Shown here in pieces: positions 42,737 through 51,742 of a stretch of DNA of 64,000 nt. Under the pieces are notes generated by a model. The model was not told where the DNA came from, did no database searches, and saw only the letters and a list, made by a program, of their open reading frames with translations. Position 1 is the stretch's first letter; every line of letters begins with the position of its first letter. The DNA comes from Blastocatellia bacterium (GTDB lineage: Bacteria; Acidobacteriota; Blastocatellia; HR10; J050). Location: positions 61,511-125,510 of the forward strand of contig JALSQX010000071.1 in NCBI GenBank assembly GCA_026985075.1. The letters are read 5' to 3'. The position numbers and the translations under genes were made by a program.

Positions 42737-44533
42737 TCAACTCTGCCATTCGGTCGGCGGAATCACCTCCGGTCGCGGACCAAAATCGAAATCCGGCAGA
42801 GGCCCTCGTTTGTCCCGCATCTCGGCGCGGAGCTCTTCGGTCGCCTGCTCATCGAGTTCCAGTGTCCGTTCATCGATCACCACGCCATACCCCTCCCGCG
42901 CCTGCTCGATGGAAACCAATCCGCGAATGACATCCAGCCACACGCGATGAGGAGCGCGCGCCAATGGATCGCCCCACCCTCCGGCTCCAGCTGTACAGAA
43001 CAGCAACTGATCGCCCGGCTCGACGCGAATGAAGTCCTTCTGCGCCGGCAGCTCGATCTCCGTTCCATCCCTCTTGATGAGTTTCTTATATGACCGCCCC
43101 CCATATCGTCCCCCCCAAATGCCCCAGGGATGGGTGATGTGGCGATCATCATTGATGGAGACCTCGCCCGGTTCGAGGAACGTATACTTCTTCAAAATTC
43201 CCGTTCCTCCGCGATGGCGTCCCGGCCCACCGGTGTCTCGTCGCGGGTAATACTGCTCGATGCGAACGGGATAGTAGCTCTCCAGATACTCGGTGGCATT
43301 GGCCGTAAACAACGGCCACCAGGAATGCCCATCCAAGCCGTCGTCGTGAGGACGCCCTGGAATCCCCCCGAAGAGGAGTTCGACCAACTGGAAGTAGTTT
43401 CCCGCATGATCTCGACCACTATACACGAAGTAGGGACTCGTCCCGTATCCAGCGGCCATGCCGAGTTGTCGGTCATGCAGACCCAGCGCTCCGCTCAAGA
43501 CATCGAACATCCGCGTATGCGTGTTGAGTCGGTTCCCCACCGCCGCCGGGAACTCGGGATTCATAATCGTTCCCTTGGGGAGAATGACTTCGAAGAGATC
43601 ATAGAACCCGTCATTGAACAGGATTTGCGGATCCGTGTTCATGATCAAATAGACCCCGCAGAACATCTTCATCAATCCTTCGTTGATATGAAAATTAATG
43701 GGACCGGGAGCCTGCCGGGACGTGCCCGTGAAATCGAAATAGGCCTTCTCCCCTTCCCGCCAGACGGTGAGCTGCATCTTGAACGGCCCATTCCCCAATC
43801 CATCCTCATCCACCCAATCGACGAACGTCTTCTTCTCTTCTTTGATATAGCGCCGGATGAGTTTAGCCATAGCTCGACGGGTGCGGTCCAACAGTTCCTG
43901 ACATGCGGCCAGGTACGTCTCCTTTCCGAATCGATCGCAGAGCTCTTGTACCCGCCTGGCGGCTACGCGACAACCGGCAATGATGCCCATGAGATCGCTC
44001 CGATTCATCTCCGGCGTGCGCACGTTATGGAGGATGAGCTTGAGCAGTGACTCGTTCAGCTTCCCCCGCTCGAACAACTTCACTGGCGGGATGCGTAGTC
44101 CCTCACCGAAGATCGTTGTCGCATGCTGAGGCTGACTGCCCGGCACCGGTCCCCCAACATCCATCATGTGGCCAAACAACGATGAGAACCCAACCCGTTC
44201 GCCGTCATAAAAGATCGGATAGATGACCATCCAATCGTTCAAATGGGAGATCGATCCCGCACATTCATAGGGATCGCTCATCAGAATGACATCCCCTTCA
44301 TCGATCGGTCCGAAATCCTTGAGTAATTCGGGAATGTAAGAGCCGAATTGCCCGACGACCATCCGGCCATCAGGATCGGTGATCATGGGAAATTCATCGT
44401 GTTGCTCGCGAACGCTCGGCGACATCGCCGTGCGATAGAGGACGGCATCCATCTCGAACCGCGCATTCTTGAGCGCGCTTTCAATAATATCCAAAGTGAT
44501 GGGATCAATGGTCACCGCTGTCCGATGAGTCAT
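42737..44533 (-). CDS. Hydantoinase B/oxoprolinase family protein HyuB1
   Basis: 598 residues, HyuB family (C-terminal half of eukaryotic 5-oxoprolinase; also AcxA/B and acetophenone carboxylase relatives). Signatures: TLDIIESALKNARFEMDAVLYRTAMSPSVREQHDEFPMI, GDVILMSDPYECAGSISHLNDWM, IPPVKLFERGKLNE, DFTGTSRQAPGPINF, LNTHTRMFDVLSGAL and GGPGRHRGGTGI. Acts with HyuA1 (153 bases upstream) in ATP-dependent opening of a cyclic amide or in a carboxylation. Paralogue of HyuB2. Last gene of the operon. Confidence 0.9.
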   Translation of the reverse strand: MTHRTAVTIDPITLDIIESALKNARFEMDAVLYRTAMSPSVREQHDEFPMITDPDGRMVVGQFGSYIPELLKDFGPIDEGDVILMSDPYECAGSISHLNDWMVIYPIFYDGERVGFSSLFGHMMDVGGPVPGSQPQHATTIFGEGLRIPPVKLFERGKLNESLLKLILHNVRTPEMNRSDLMGIIAGCRVAARRVQELCDRFGKETYLAACQELLDRTRRAMAKLIRRYIKEEKKTFVDWVDEDGLGNGPFKMQLTVWREGEKAYFDFTGTSRQAPGPINFHINEGLMKMFCGVYLIMNTDPQILFNDGFYDLFEVILPKGTIMNPEFPAAVGNRLNTHTRMFDVLSGALGLHDRQLGMAAGYGTSPYFVYSGRDHAGNYFQLVELLFGGIPGRPHDDGLDGHSWWPLFTANATEYLESYYPVRIEQYYPRRDTGGPGRHRGGTGILKKYTFLEPGEVSINDDRHITHPWGIWGGRYGGRSYKKLIKRDGTEIELPAQKDFIRVEPGDQLLFCTAGAGGWGDPLARAPHRVWLDVIRGLVSIEQAREGYGVVIDERTLELDEQATEELRAEMRDKRGPLPDFDFGPRPEVIPPTEWQS

Positions 44534-44686
44534 CCTCGCATCCTCCCGAAGAATCGATTACCGGCTAATGGCAAAGAGCCCCCGGACGCCTCCTGACCAG
44601 GCGGATCGGGCTCATCGCCCTCTTCCCTGAGTCTGGTCTGCTTTTCGCCGTCTGAACGAGAGCGCTCGAGGCGCATCTCCTCACGG

Positions 44687-46744
44687 TCAATTCCTCTGCG
44701 GTCGAATGAGCAAGTTCAGATATTCATCGACGTCACACTGATAACCGGGGAGCACCACCGTCGTAGTATCATACTGAGTGATGATAGCCGGACCAGTGAT
44801 CCGATGACCGACGCCCAAGCGCGTCCGATCGTAGATCGGCGTAGGGATGAACGCCCCATCGAAGTAAATCTGATGCTGATCGATGATCGCCTCAGCGACT
44901 TCACTGGATGCCGACTCATGTTTGTGGAGCTCGAAGTGCTTGATGCGGCCGACGCCGATGGCACGAATGTTCACCAGCTCCATGGGCGTTGCCGGAATGA
45001 AGCCATAGAGTTGATGGTGAATCTCATCGAATCGCCGCTTGAGCGAGGCGAGTCCTTCCCGCCGAAGTTGATCGTGCGTCACCTCCAAAGGAATCTCGTA
45101 CCCCTGACGGTAATAGCGCACGTCGATATTGAAGTGAATGTCCTGATCTTCCTGAGGAATCCCCTCCTCGGTCAACCACCGTCGCGCCTCTTCGCCCAGA
45201 CGATCCATGGTGGAGAGCACATCGTCCAACGTCAACCGGTCATCCATGATGCGAATGAACGTTTGGGCAAATTCGTTCTTGAATTCGGAGATGAGAAAGC
45301 CCAATGCGGAGAGCACACCAGGATCGGGAGGGATGATCACGGGCCAGGAACCGATCAATTTGCCCAAGGCGTTGGCATGCATGGGGCCAGCGCCGCCAAA
45401 GGCGACCAGCGCGAATTCCCGCGGATCGATGCCTCGCTCGACCGAAACCAATCGAAGAGCGCCAAACATGTTCTCGTTGACGATATCGAGGATGCCCTGA
45501 GCCGCCTGGTGCACATCGAGTCCCAGATGGCGTCCGATTCGCTCGACGGCGCGATGAGCGGCGTCGACATCCAGGGTCATCTCGCCCCCGACGAGTTGCG
45601 GCGGCAGATGCCCTAACACCAGATTGGCATCGGTCACCGTTGCGTCTGTCCCCCCTCGGCCGTAGCAGGCCGGACCGGGATCAGCTCCCGCGCTCTGAGG
45701 ACCGACGCGCAAAGCTCCGGTGACCTCGGGGACGTAAGCGATGCTCCCCCCGCCGGCGCCGATGGTCTGAACATCGACTGACGGAGATTTCACCGGATAG
45801 TATCCGACTTTCGTCTCCCGGGCGATGGTCAACTGGCCATCGCGCGTGAGAGCGACATCGGTCGAGGTCCCCCCCATATCGAGCGAGAGAACGGATGGAT
45901 ACCCGGCCAATCTCCCCACGTAGGCGGCGGCGACGACGCCTCCGGCCGGTCCCGAGAGCAGGCCATATACCGGTCGATCCTGCGCCGTGCGCAGGGTCAT
46001 CAGCCCTCCGTCGGAACGCACCACATTGACCACGGAATCGATGCCCGCCTCTTTGAGTTTCTGCTCCAGATGGAGAAAGTACGAGCGAACCTTGGGCTTG
46101 ACGTAGGCGTTCATCACCGTCGTCAACGTCCGCTCGTATTCCCGAAACTCGGGCAGGATCTCAGAGGAGATCGAGATGGGGATATCGGGACAGAGTTCAG
46201 CGGCTATCTCCTTGATGCGTCGCTCGTGCACGGGATTGGCATAGGAATGGAGCAAGGAAACGGTCAACGACTCGATGCCCCGATCTCGCAGATCGATGAT
46301 GTCGCGCCGAACCTTTTCCTCATTCAAGGGGCGGACGATCTCTCCCGTAGCGGACAGTCGTTCTTCCACCTCGCGAGTGTCCTCGATGGCCGCCAATGGC
46401 TCGGGCTTCTTCATGATGATCCATCCGAACAGGGGTCCCGGCGTCCACGATCTGGCCAGGTGCAAAATGTAACGGTAGCCTTCTGTGGTCAATAATCCCA
46501 CGCGCGCGCCTTTCCCCTCCAGGACGGCATTGGTGGCCACCGTCGTGCCATGCAAAATATGAGTGATCTCACCGGGCGAGCATCCTGCCACTCGACAGAT
46601 TCGTTCAATACCCTCCATGATGCCCCTAGAGGGATCTTGTGGCGTGGATGGCGTCTTCACCAGGAACGTCTTCCCCGACCGAACATCGAGCAAGAGAAGA
46701 TCAGTGAACGTCCCCCCAACATCAATACCGAGCCGATAGGCCAT
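44687..46744 (-). CDS. Hydantoinase A/oxoprolinase family protein HyuA1
   Basis: 685 residues, ASKHA-fold ATPase. Phosphate-1 motif RLGIDVGGTFTDLLLL at the N-terminus, LHGTTVATNAVLEGKGARVGLLTTEGY, GLLSGPAGGVVAAAYVGRLAGYPSVLSLDMGGTSTDVAL (adenosine/phosphate-2 region), RVGPQSAGADPGPACYGRGG and ALVAFGGAGPMHANALG. Supplies ATP-dependent phosphorylation of the substrate carbonyl for HyuB1. Paralogue of HyuA2 at 51743. 82 bases separate it from the lyase gene. Confidence 0.9.
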   Translation of the reverse strand: MAYRLGIDVGGTFTDLLLLDVRSGKTFLVKTPSTPQDPSRGIMEGIERICRVAGCSPGEITHILHGTTVATNAVLEGKGARVGLLTTEGYRYILHLARSWTPGPLFGWIIMKKPEPLAAIEDTREVEERLSATGEIVRPLNEEKVRRDIIDLRDRGIESLTVSLLHSYANPVHERRIKEIAAELCPDIPISISSEILPEFREYERTLTTVMNAYVKPKVRSYFLHLEQKLKEAGIDSVVNVVRSDGGLMTLRTAQDRPVYGLLSGPAGGVVAAAYVGRLAGYPSVLSLDMGGTSTDVALTRDGQLTIARETKVGYYPVKSPSVDVQTIGAGGGSIAYVPEVTGALRVGPQSAGADPGPACYGRGGTDATVTDANLVLGHLPPQLVGGEMTLDVDAAHRAVERIGRHLGLDVHQAAQGILDIVNENMFGALRLVSVERGIDPREFALVAFGGAGPMHANALGKLIGSWPVIIPPDPGVLSALGFLISEFKNEFAQTFIRIMDDRLTLDDVLSTMDRLGEEARRWLTEEGIPQEDQDIHFNIDVRYYRQGYEIPLEVTHDQLRREGLASLKRRFDEIHHQLYGFIPATPMELVNIRAIGVGRIKHFELHKHESASSEVAEAIIDQHQIYFDGAFIPTPIYDRTRLGVGHRITGPAIITQYDTTTVVLPGYQCDVDEYLNLLIRPQRN

Positions 46745-46826
46745 CGCTCTGTTCTCCTCCTTAATGACCGTTCAGGACTCCACGATCATGAGCCCATCGC
46801 CGATAACGCGCCCCGCAGAGATGGCT

Positions 46827-47717
46827 TCACTGAACGACCACCTCTGCCGACGCGGCCTGCTTCAACCGCCGAGCCAATGCGGCCGCCTGCGCGAGCGCCT
46901 GGTCGTCGATTCCCGTCTCGATCCCCATCTCGTGGAGCATATAGACGAGTTTCTCAGTGGCCACATTCCCCGCCCCTCTGGGCGTGAAGGGACAGCCGCC
47001 GAGTCCGCCGACTGACGCATCGAAGATCGTGATACCGGCTTCCAGGGCGGCGACCGTATTGGCTAAGGCCAGGTGAGTGGTGTCATGGAAATGAACGGCC
47101 AAGGGGCGATCGGGCCATCGATCCCGCGCCCGCGAGAGCAGCTCATACACCTGTCGAGGATTGGCCCGCCCGATGGTATCGGCGAACATGACCTCATCGA
47201 CACCCATCTGGAAGAACTCCCCGGCCAGACGAAGCGTCTGATCCGCGGGCGTCTTCCCCTCGTAGGGACACACGAAGGCCACGCCGATGGAGCCGCGCAC
47301 CCACAATCCGTCTCTCTTGGCCGCCTCGGCGATCTCGGCAAATTGCCGCATGGAGTCAGCGATGGATCGATTGACGTTTTTCTGATTCATCGACTCCGTC
47401 GCCGAGATGACCACGGCCACCTCATCCACCAGATCCCGACACGGGCCAACGCGATCATATCCGCGCCGATTGGGAATCAGCACCATGATGCGCGTCCCGC
47501 GAGATCGATCGATCCCCGCCAACACCCGTTCGGCATCTCGAAGCTGGGGGACCCATCGGGGATGAGAAAAGGAGGTGACCTCGATCCGCGATAATCCGGC
47601 AGCGATCAAGGCGTTCACCAGTTCGATTTTCTGTTCAGTAGGGATCTCGCCGGCGATGTTCTGCAGCCCATCGCGCGGCGCCACATCAACGACCTGGACT
47701 TCGCTCGGTACGTGCAT
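46827..47717 (-). CDS. HMG-CoA lyase-family protein
   Basis: About 296 residues from ATG 47717 after GAGGAGG. TIM-barrel of the DRE-metallolyase family. VAPRDGLQN near the N-terminus has catalytic R-D, EVTSFSHPRWVPQL is the HMGL signature, VHFHDTTHLALAN holds the HxH metal site, and SVGGLGGCPFTPRGAGNVATEKLV carries the catalytic loop cysteine. Family enzymes cleave HMG-CoA to acetoacetate and acetyl-CoA, or related hydroxyacyl-CoAs. Beside a CaiB transferase it likely cleaves the CoA ester made there. Confidence 0.88.
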   Translation of the reverse strand: MHVPSEVQVVDVAPRDGLQNIAGEIPTEQKIELVNALIAAGLSRIEVTSFSHPRWVPQLRDAERVLAGIDRSRGTRIMVLIPNRRGYDRVGPCRDLVDEVAVVISATESMNQKNVNRSIADSMRQFAEIAEAAKRDGLWVRGSIGVAFVCPYEGKTPADQTLRLAGEFFQMGVDEVMFADTIGRANPRQVYELLSRARDRWPDRPLAVHFHDTTHLALANTVAALEAGITIFDASVGGLGGCPFTPRGAGNVATEKLVYMLHEMGIETGIDDQALAQAAALARRLKQAASAEVVVQ

Positions 47718-47804
47718 GGATTTTCCTCCTCGATCGTTCTTCCTCTGGGACAGGCCGCCATCCAACCCAGCGATCCCATCGCCCAATCGCTTCGATCTCG
47801 TTCA

Positions 47805-49025
47805 TCAGATAACCCCTTCCTCCTGGAGAGCGACGAGTTCGTCGTGCGATAATCCCAGGCGACGACAATAGATCTCCTCATTATGTGCGCCCAGAGGGGG
47901 CCCAACCCACTCCGTACGACCCGGCGTTTCGCTCAAGAAGGGGAGGATGGCGGGAATTTTCACCTTCTCCCCATCCAGAATCTCCACCGTCTCGAACAAG
48001 CCGCGAGCGTTGAAATGAGGATCTTTGAGGATCTCGGCCGCACTATAGATAGGTCCGCAAGGAACGCCAGCGCTCTCCAGCGCGTGAAAGACGTCATCAT
48101 AGGTATGCGTCTTGGTCCACGACTCGATAGCCCGATCGATCATCTCTTCGTGCTCGACGCGACCGTCATTGTGCTCCAGGCGAGGATCATTGGCCAAATC
48201 CTCTCGACCGATGGCCCGCATGAGGCGCTTGAAGATCGTATCACCGTTCCCGCCGATGACGATGTATTTGCCGTCCTTACAGAGGTACGTATTCGAGGGC
48301 ACAATCCCCGACAGCTTGGACCCCAGTCGCTCACGGACATATCCCAGCTTATCGTAGGCCGGGACGAGGCTCTCCATCATGTTGAACACGGCCTCGTAAA
48401 TGGCCACGTCGACCATCTGCCCCTGTCCCGTCCCCTTCACATCTCGATGATAAACGGCCATGAGCGCCCCCAGGGCCGCATGGAGTCCAGCCAGGGTGTC
48501 TCCCAGACTGAGATTGGGGCGAACCGGCGGACGATCGGGATACCCCGTCACGTATCGAAATCCGCCCATGGCCTCGGCCACGCTGGCATAGCCCGGTCGC
48601 GACGAGTACGGGCCCGTCTGTCCCCACCCCGAGACGCGAACCATGATCACTCGAGGATTGAGTTTCCTCAGATCCTCATAGCCGAGCCCCCATTTCTCCA
48701 GCGTTCCCGGCTTGAAGTTCTCCAGAACAATGTCCACATCCTTGGCCAGTTGCCGAGCCAACTCCTGGCCGCGAGGATGACGGAGATTCAAAGTGATACA
48801 CTTTTTGTTCCGACCCAGGATGTACCACCATAGAGCCGTTCCCTTATAGACTTCCCGCCATCGACGCAACGGGTCACCAATCTTCGGGGGTTCGATTTTG
48901 ATGACCTCGGCACCAAATGCCGCCAGGATGACGCCCGCGAATGGGCCGGCGAGGAGCTGTCCCATCTCCAGGACACGCAGGCCTCGCAAAGGCGTCTCCG
49001 CATGTCTCTGTTCTCCTTTGACCAT
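47805..49025 (-). CDS. CaiB/BaiF-family CoA-transferase
   Basis: 406 residues, class III CoA-transferase. LRGLRVLEMGQLLAGPFAGVILAAFGAEVIKIEPP opens the fold. ENFKPGTLEKWGLGYEDLRKLNPRVIMVRVSGWGQTGPYSSRPGY is typical, and the catalytic aspartate is in LSLGDTLAGLHAALGALMAVYHR (about 190). A carboxylate exchanges CoA with another acyl-CoA via an aspartyl-CoA anhydride. Substrate unknown; the downstream lyase suggests a dicarboxylate or hydroxydicarboxylate. Confidence 0.9.
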   Translation of the reverse strand: MVKGEQRHAETPLRGLRVLEMGQLLAGPFAGVILAAFGAEVIKIEPPKIGDPLRRWREVYKGTALWWYILGRNKKCITLNLRHPRGQELARQLAKDVDIVLENFKPGTLEKWGLGYEDLRKLNPRVIMVRVSGWGQTGPYSSRPGYASVAEAMGGFRYVTGYPDRPPVRPNLSLGDTLAGLHAALGALMAVYHRDVKGTGQGQMVDVAIYEAVFNMMESLVPAYDKLGYVRERLGSKLSGIVPSNTYLCKDGKYIVIGGNGDTIFKRLMRAIGREDLANDPRLEHNDGRVEHEEMIDRAIESWTKTHTYDDVFHALESAGVPCGPIYSAAEILKDPHFNARGLFETVEILDGEKVKIPAILPFLSETPGRTEWVGPPLGAHNEEIYCRRLGLSHDELVALQEEGVI

Positions 49026-49114
49026 GATCGAATTCCCTCTCCCTTACATGATTCATGTTTCACCATCTCGCCATGGAGACGGCGGATGGTCAAAATAGCT
49101 TTCCCGTTCGCTCC

Positions 49115-49759
49115 TCAATCCGGCTGAGTTTCCAGGCCGTTGAGATACTCCAGCGCTTCCGCCAAAGAGACGACATCTCCGTATTTGGCATCGATATCGA
49201 ATAAGTTGGCTTCATGAGGCCCTGGAGCCCGATCACCGACGGCTTCTTCGACCACGATGGTACGAAAGCCGGATTGACAAGAATCGACGGCGGACGCCCG
49301 AACGCAACCGCTGGTCGTGCAACCGGCGATCAATAGCGTATCCACCCGCAAGGCCGTGAGCGTAGATGCCAATGGCGTACCGAAAAAGGCACTGGCATAA
49401 CGCTTGGAGATGATGTGTTCCCCTGGCTCCGGCTTCAGCCGCTCGTCGATCTCCACCAATCGGGAGCCCGCTTTGAGCACAGCCAGCGACGGCACTTTCT
49501 TGATGAACACGCCCGCCTCGCGAAATCGCTCGTCATATTCCACCGTGGTGAAGAAGACGGGAATGCGCTTTCGGCGCGCGACCATCAGCAACTGGCGCGT
49601 CGCCTCGACCTCTTTGTCTAGATCAGAGGCCAGCGGCGACGAGAGATCCGTGAAGGCGTTGATGAAATCAATGATCAACAGCGCCGGTCGCTCGCCGAAT
49701 CCTACCCGCGCCGAGAACCCCCGTCGTTTGTAAAGCTCGCGCGTATGTTCGTCCGTCAT
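49115..49759 (-). CDS. Isochorismatase-fold cysteine hydrolase (N-carbamoylsarcosine amidase-like)
   Basis: About 214 residues from ATG 49759. Catalytic triad D31 (LLIIDFINAF), K119 (IISKRYASAFFGT) and C152 (GCTTSGCVRASAVDSCQSGF), with the cis-peptide before TTSGC typical of the group. Spacing is close to N-carbamoylsarcosine amidohydrolase and maleamate amidase. In creatinine degradation that enzyme acts just after an ATP-dependent HyuAB hydantoinase, which fits this operon. The exact amide is unknown. Confidence 0.85.
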   Translation of the reverse strand: MTDEHTRELYKRRGFSARVGFGERPALLIIDFINAFTDLSSPLASDLDKEVEATRQLLMVARRKRIPVFFTTVEYDERFREAGVFIKKVPSLAVLKAGSRLVEIDERLKPEPGEHIISKRYASAFFGTPLASTLTALRVDTLLIAGCTTSGCVRASAVDSCQSGFRTIVVEEAVGDRAPGPHEANLFDIDAKYGDVVSLAEALEYLNGLETQPD

Positions 49760-49857
49760 AGCTCCGCCTCTGTCACGATCATTCGTCATCGAGAAGGCCG
49801 TTTGCCAACCCCGCCTCGGCCGAGCGAGGAGATTTGAACATGACAGGCCATCCTCAA

Positions 49858-51708
49858 CTACGATCGCCGATCCCCCACGCTCGCTCCCGCCATCTCTTCC
49901 CGCGCCTTTTGACTGTAATATTCGGCCATGACGCCGATGGGCTCGGGCGTCGGACCGAACGTGAACGTGGGAACGGGTCCGCGTTCCTTCCGCATTTTGG
50001 CGCGCAGGGACTCTGTGGCCTGATAATCGATCTCCAACGTCTTGGGATCGAGCACGACGCCATAGTCTCGGCGCGCTTTCTCCAGCGACACCAGCTTACG
50101 AATGACGTCCTTTTGGACCTTCTCCGGCGGTCGATCCAGCGGATCTTTCCAACCGCCAGCGCCCGCCGTCACGTAAATGAGACGATCCCCTTTCTCGACT
50201 TTCACACAACTGATCTTCGAGGGTAAGGGGACGCGCTCTCCATTTTTTCGAATGAGAAGCTTCGACGAAGGAGCCCCGGGCAGACCTCCCAGCACGCCCC
50301 AGGGATGAGAGCGTTCCCGATCATCGTGGATGGCGATCTCGCCATCGGCTTCGAATCGATAGACCTTGATGACGCCATTCCCTCCGCGATGGAACCCGGC
50401 GCCTCCGGAATCGATCATCGATCCATACTGCTCGATGGTCAACGGATAGTAGCTCTCCAGATACTCGGTGGGGATATTCTCAAACAACGGCCACCAGGAA
50501 TGGGCATCCAGCCCATCATCCACCGGTCGACCGGGAATGCCCCCGAAACTGATTTCCATCAAATGGAAGAACTCGCCATTCTCATCATAGCCGTTATAGA
50601 GGAGATAGGGACTGGTCCCATAACCGGCCGCCGTGGTCAGCTCTGGCGCCTGTCGCCCCAGCGCGCCCCCGAGGACGTCAAATAGCCGGGCGAGCGCATG
50701 CGTCCGGCATCCCAGGGCCGCGGGAAACTTCGGTCTGAGGAGCGAGCCTTCGGGAATGATGATATGCAGGAGCGGATAGAATCCGTCGTTGAACAAGATC
50801 TGCGGATCGAAGACCATGATCAGGTACACGCCGATGAACATCTTGAACATCTCTTCGCTGAGATAGAAGTTGATCGGTCCCGGGGCTTGCGGGTCGGTTC
50901 CCGTCCAATCGAAATACCCATGATCTCCTTCCCGCCAAATGGTGAGCTTCATTTTGTACGGGCCGTTCCCCCGTCCATCATCGTCGACGTAATCCTCGAA
51001 CGAGACGGGTTCTTCGGGCAGATTCTTGACGATGAGCTGACTCATCGCCTGATAGGTTCGATCCAGGAGAGCTTCGAAAGCCTCCATGACCGTCTCCTTG
51101 CCGAACCGGTCGCAGAGTTCCAAGACGCGCCGGGCCGCCGTTCGGCACCCGGCGACAATGGCCATGAGATCGAAATAGTTCATCTCCGGGGTTCGCGAGT
51201 TGTTGAGGATGAGATCGAGCACATCCTCATTGAGCTTCCCTTGATCGAATAGCTTCACCGGCGGAATACGAACGCCCTCGCCATAAATCGTCGTGGCGTC
51301 GGTGGGCAACGATCCGGGAACCGGCCCGCCAATATCCAGCGTGTGACCGAATTGCGAGGCCCACCCGATCAACTCCCCATCGCGGAAGATGGGCATGAGC
51401 ACCAACCAGTCATTGATATGAGAGATGGCCGCCTGACATTTATAGGGATCGCTGGTGAGGAAGACATCTCCGGGACGAATGCCCCGCTTCCACTCTTTGA
51501 TGAACCCGCTGATATAGGACCCGAACTGCCCGACGACCATCCGCCCATCCGGCGTACAGATCATGGGAAAGGCATCGTGCTGTTCCCGAATCACCGGCGA
51601 CATCGCCGAGCGAAACACGACGGCATCCATCTCGTGACGGGCGTTGCGTAAGGCATTCTCGATGATGTCCAGCGTGATCTTATCCAATTTCGTTCGTTGG
51701 GTGCTCAT
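49858..51708 (-). CDS. Hydantoinase B/oxoprolinase family protein HyuB2
   Basis: About 616 residues from ATG 51708 after GGAGG. Same signatures as HyuB1 with clear divergence: TLDIIENALRNARHEMDAVVFRSAMSPVIREQHDAFPMI, GDVFLTSDPYKCQAAISHINDW, FDWTGTDPQAPGPINFYL, CRTHALARLFDVLGGALG and GGAGFHRGGNGV. Longer C-terminal tail (PEPIGVMAEYYSQKAREEM). Partner of HyuA2, 34 bases upstream. Confidence 0.9.
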   Translation of the reverse strand: MSTQRTKLDKITLDIIENALRNARHEMDAVVFRSAMSPVIREQHDAFPMICTPDGRMVVGQFGSYISGFIKEWKRGIRPGDVFLTSDPYKCQAAISHINDWLVLMPIFRDGELIGWASQFGHTLDIGGPVPGSLPTDATTIYGEGVRIPPVKLFDQGKLNEDVLDLILNNSRTPEMNYFDLMAIVAGCRTAARRVLELCDRFGKETVMEAFEALLDRTYQAMSQLIVKNLPEEPVSFEDYVDDDGRGNGPYKMKLTIWREGDHGYFDWTGTDPQAPGPINFYLSEEMFKMFIGVYLIMVFDPQILFNDGFYPLLHIIIPEGSLLRPKFPAALGCRTHALARLFDVLGGALGRQAPELTTAAGYGTSPYLLYNGYDENGEFFHLMEISFGGIPGRPVDDGLDAHSWWPLFENIPTEYLESYYPLTIEQYGSMIDSGGAGFHRGGNGVIKVYRFEADGEIAIHDDRERSHPWGVLGGLPGAPSSKLLIRKNGERVPLPSKISCVKVEKGDRLIYVTAGAGGWKDPLDRPPEKVQKDVIRKLVSLEKARRDYGVVLDPKTLEIDYQATESLRAKMRKERGPVPTFTFGPTPEPIGVMAEYYSQKAREEMAGASVGDRRS

Positions 51709-51742
51709 CGTCGCCTCCTTCCATGATTGTGGAATCTCCCCG

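Noticed and set aside
42509..43093. Plus-strand 194-codon frame over the hyuB1 3' end
   Set aside because: Mostly antisense to a strongly conserved gene and without any motif.
44687..46744. Acetone carboxylase subunit instead of hydantoinase A
   Set aside because: No third (gamma) subunit gene is present, so acetone carboxylase is unlikely; a carboxylase role in general is not excluded.
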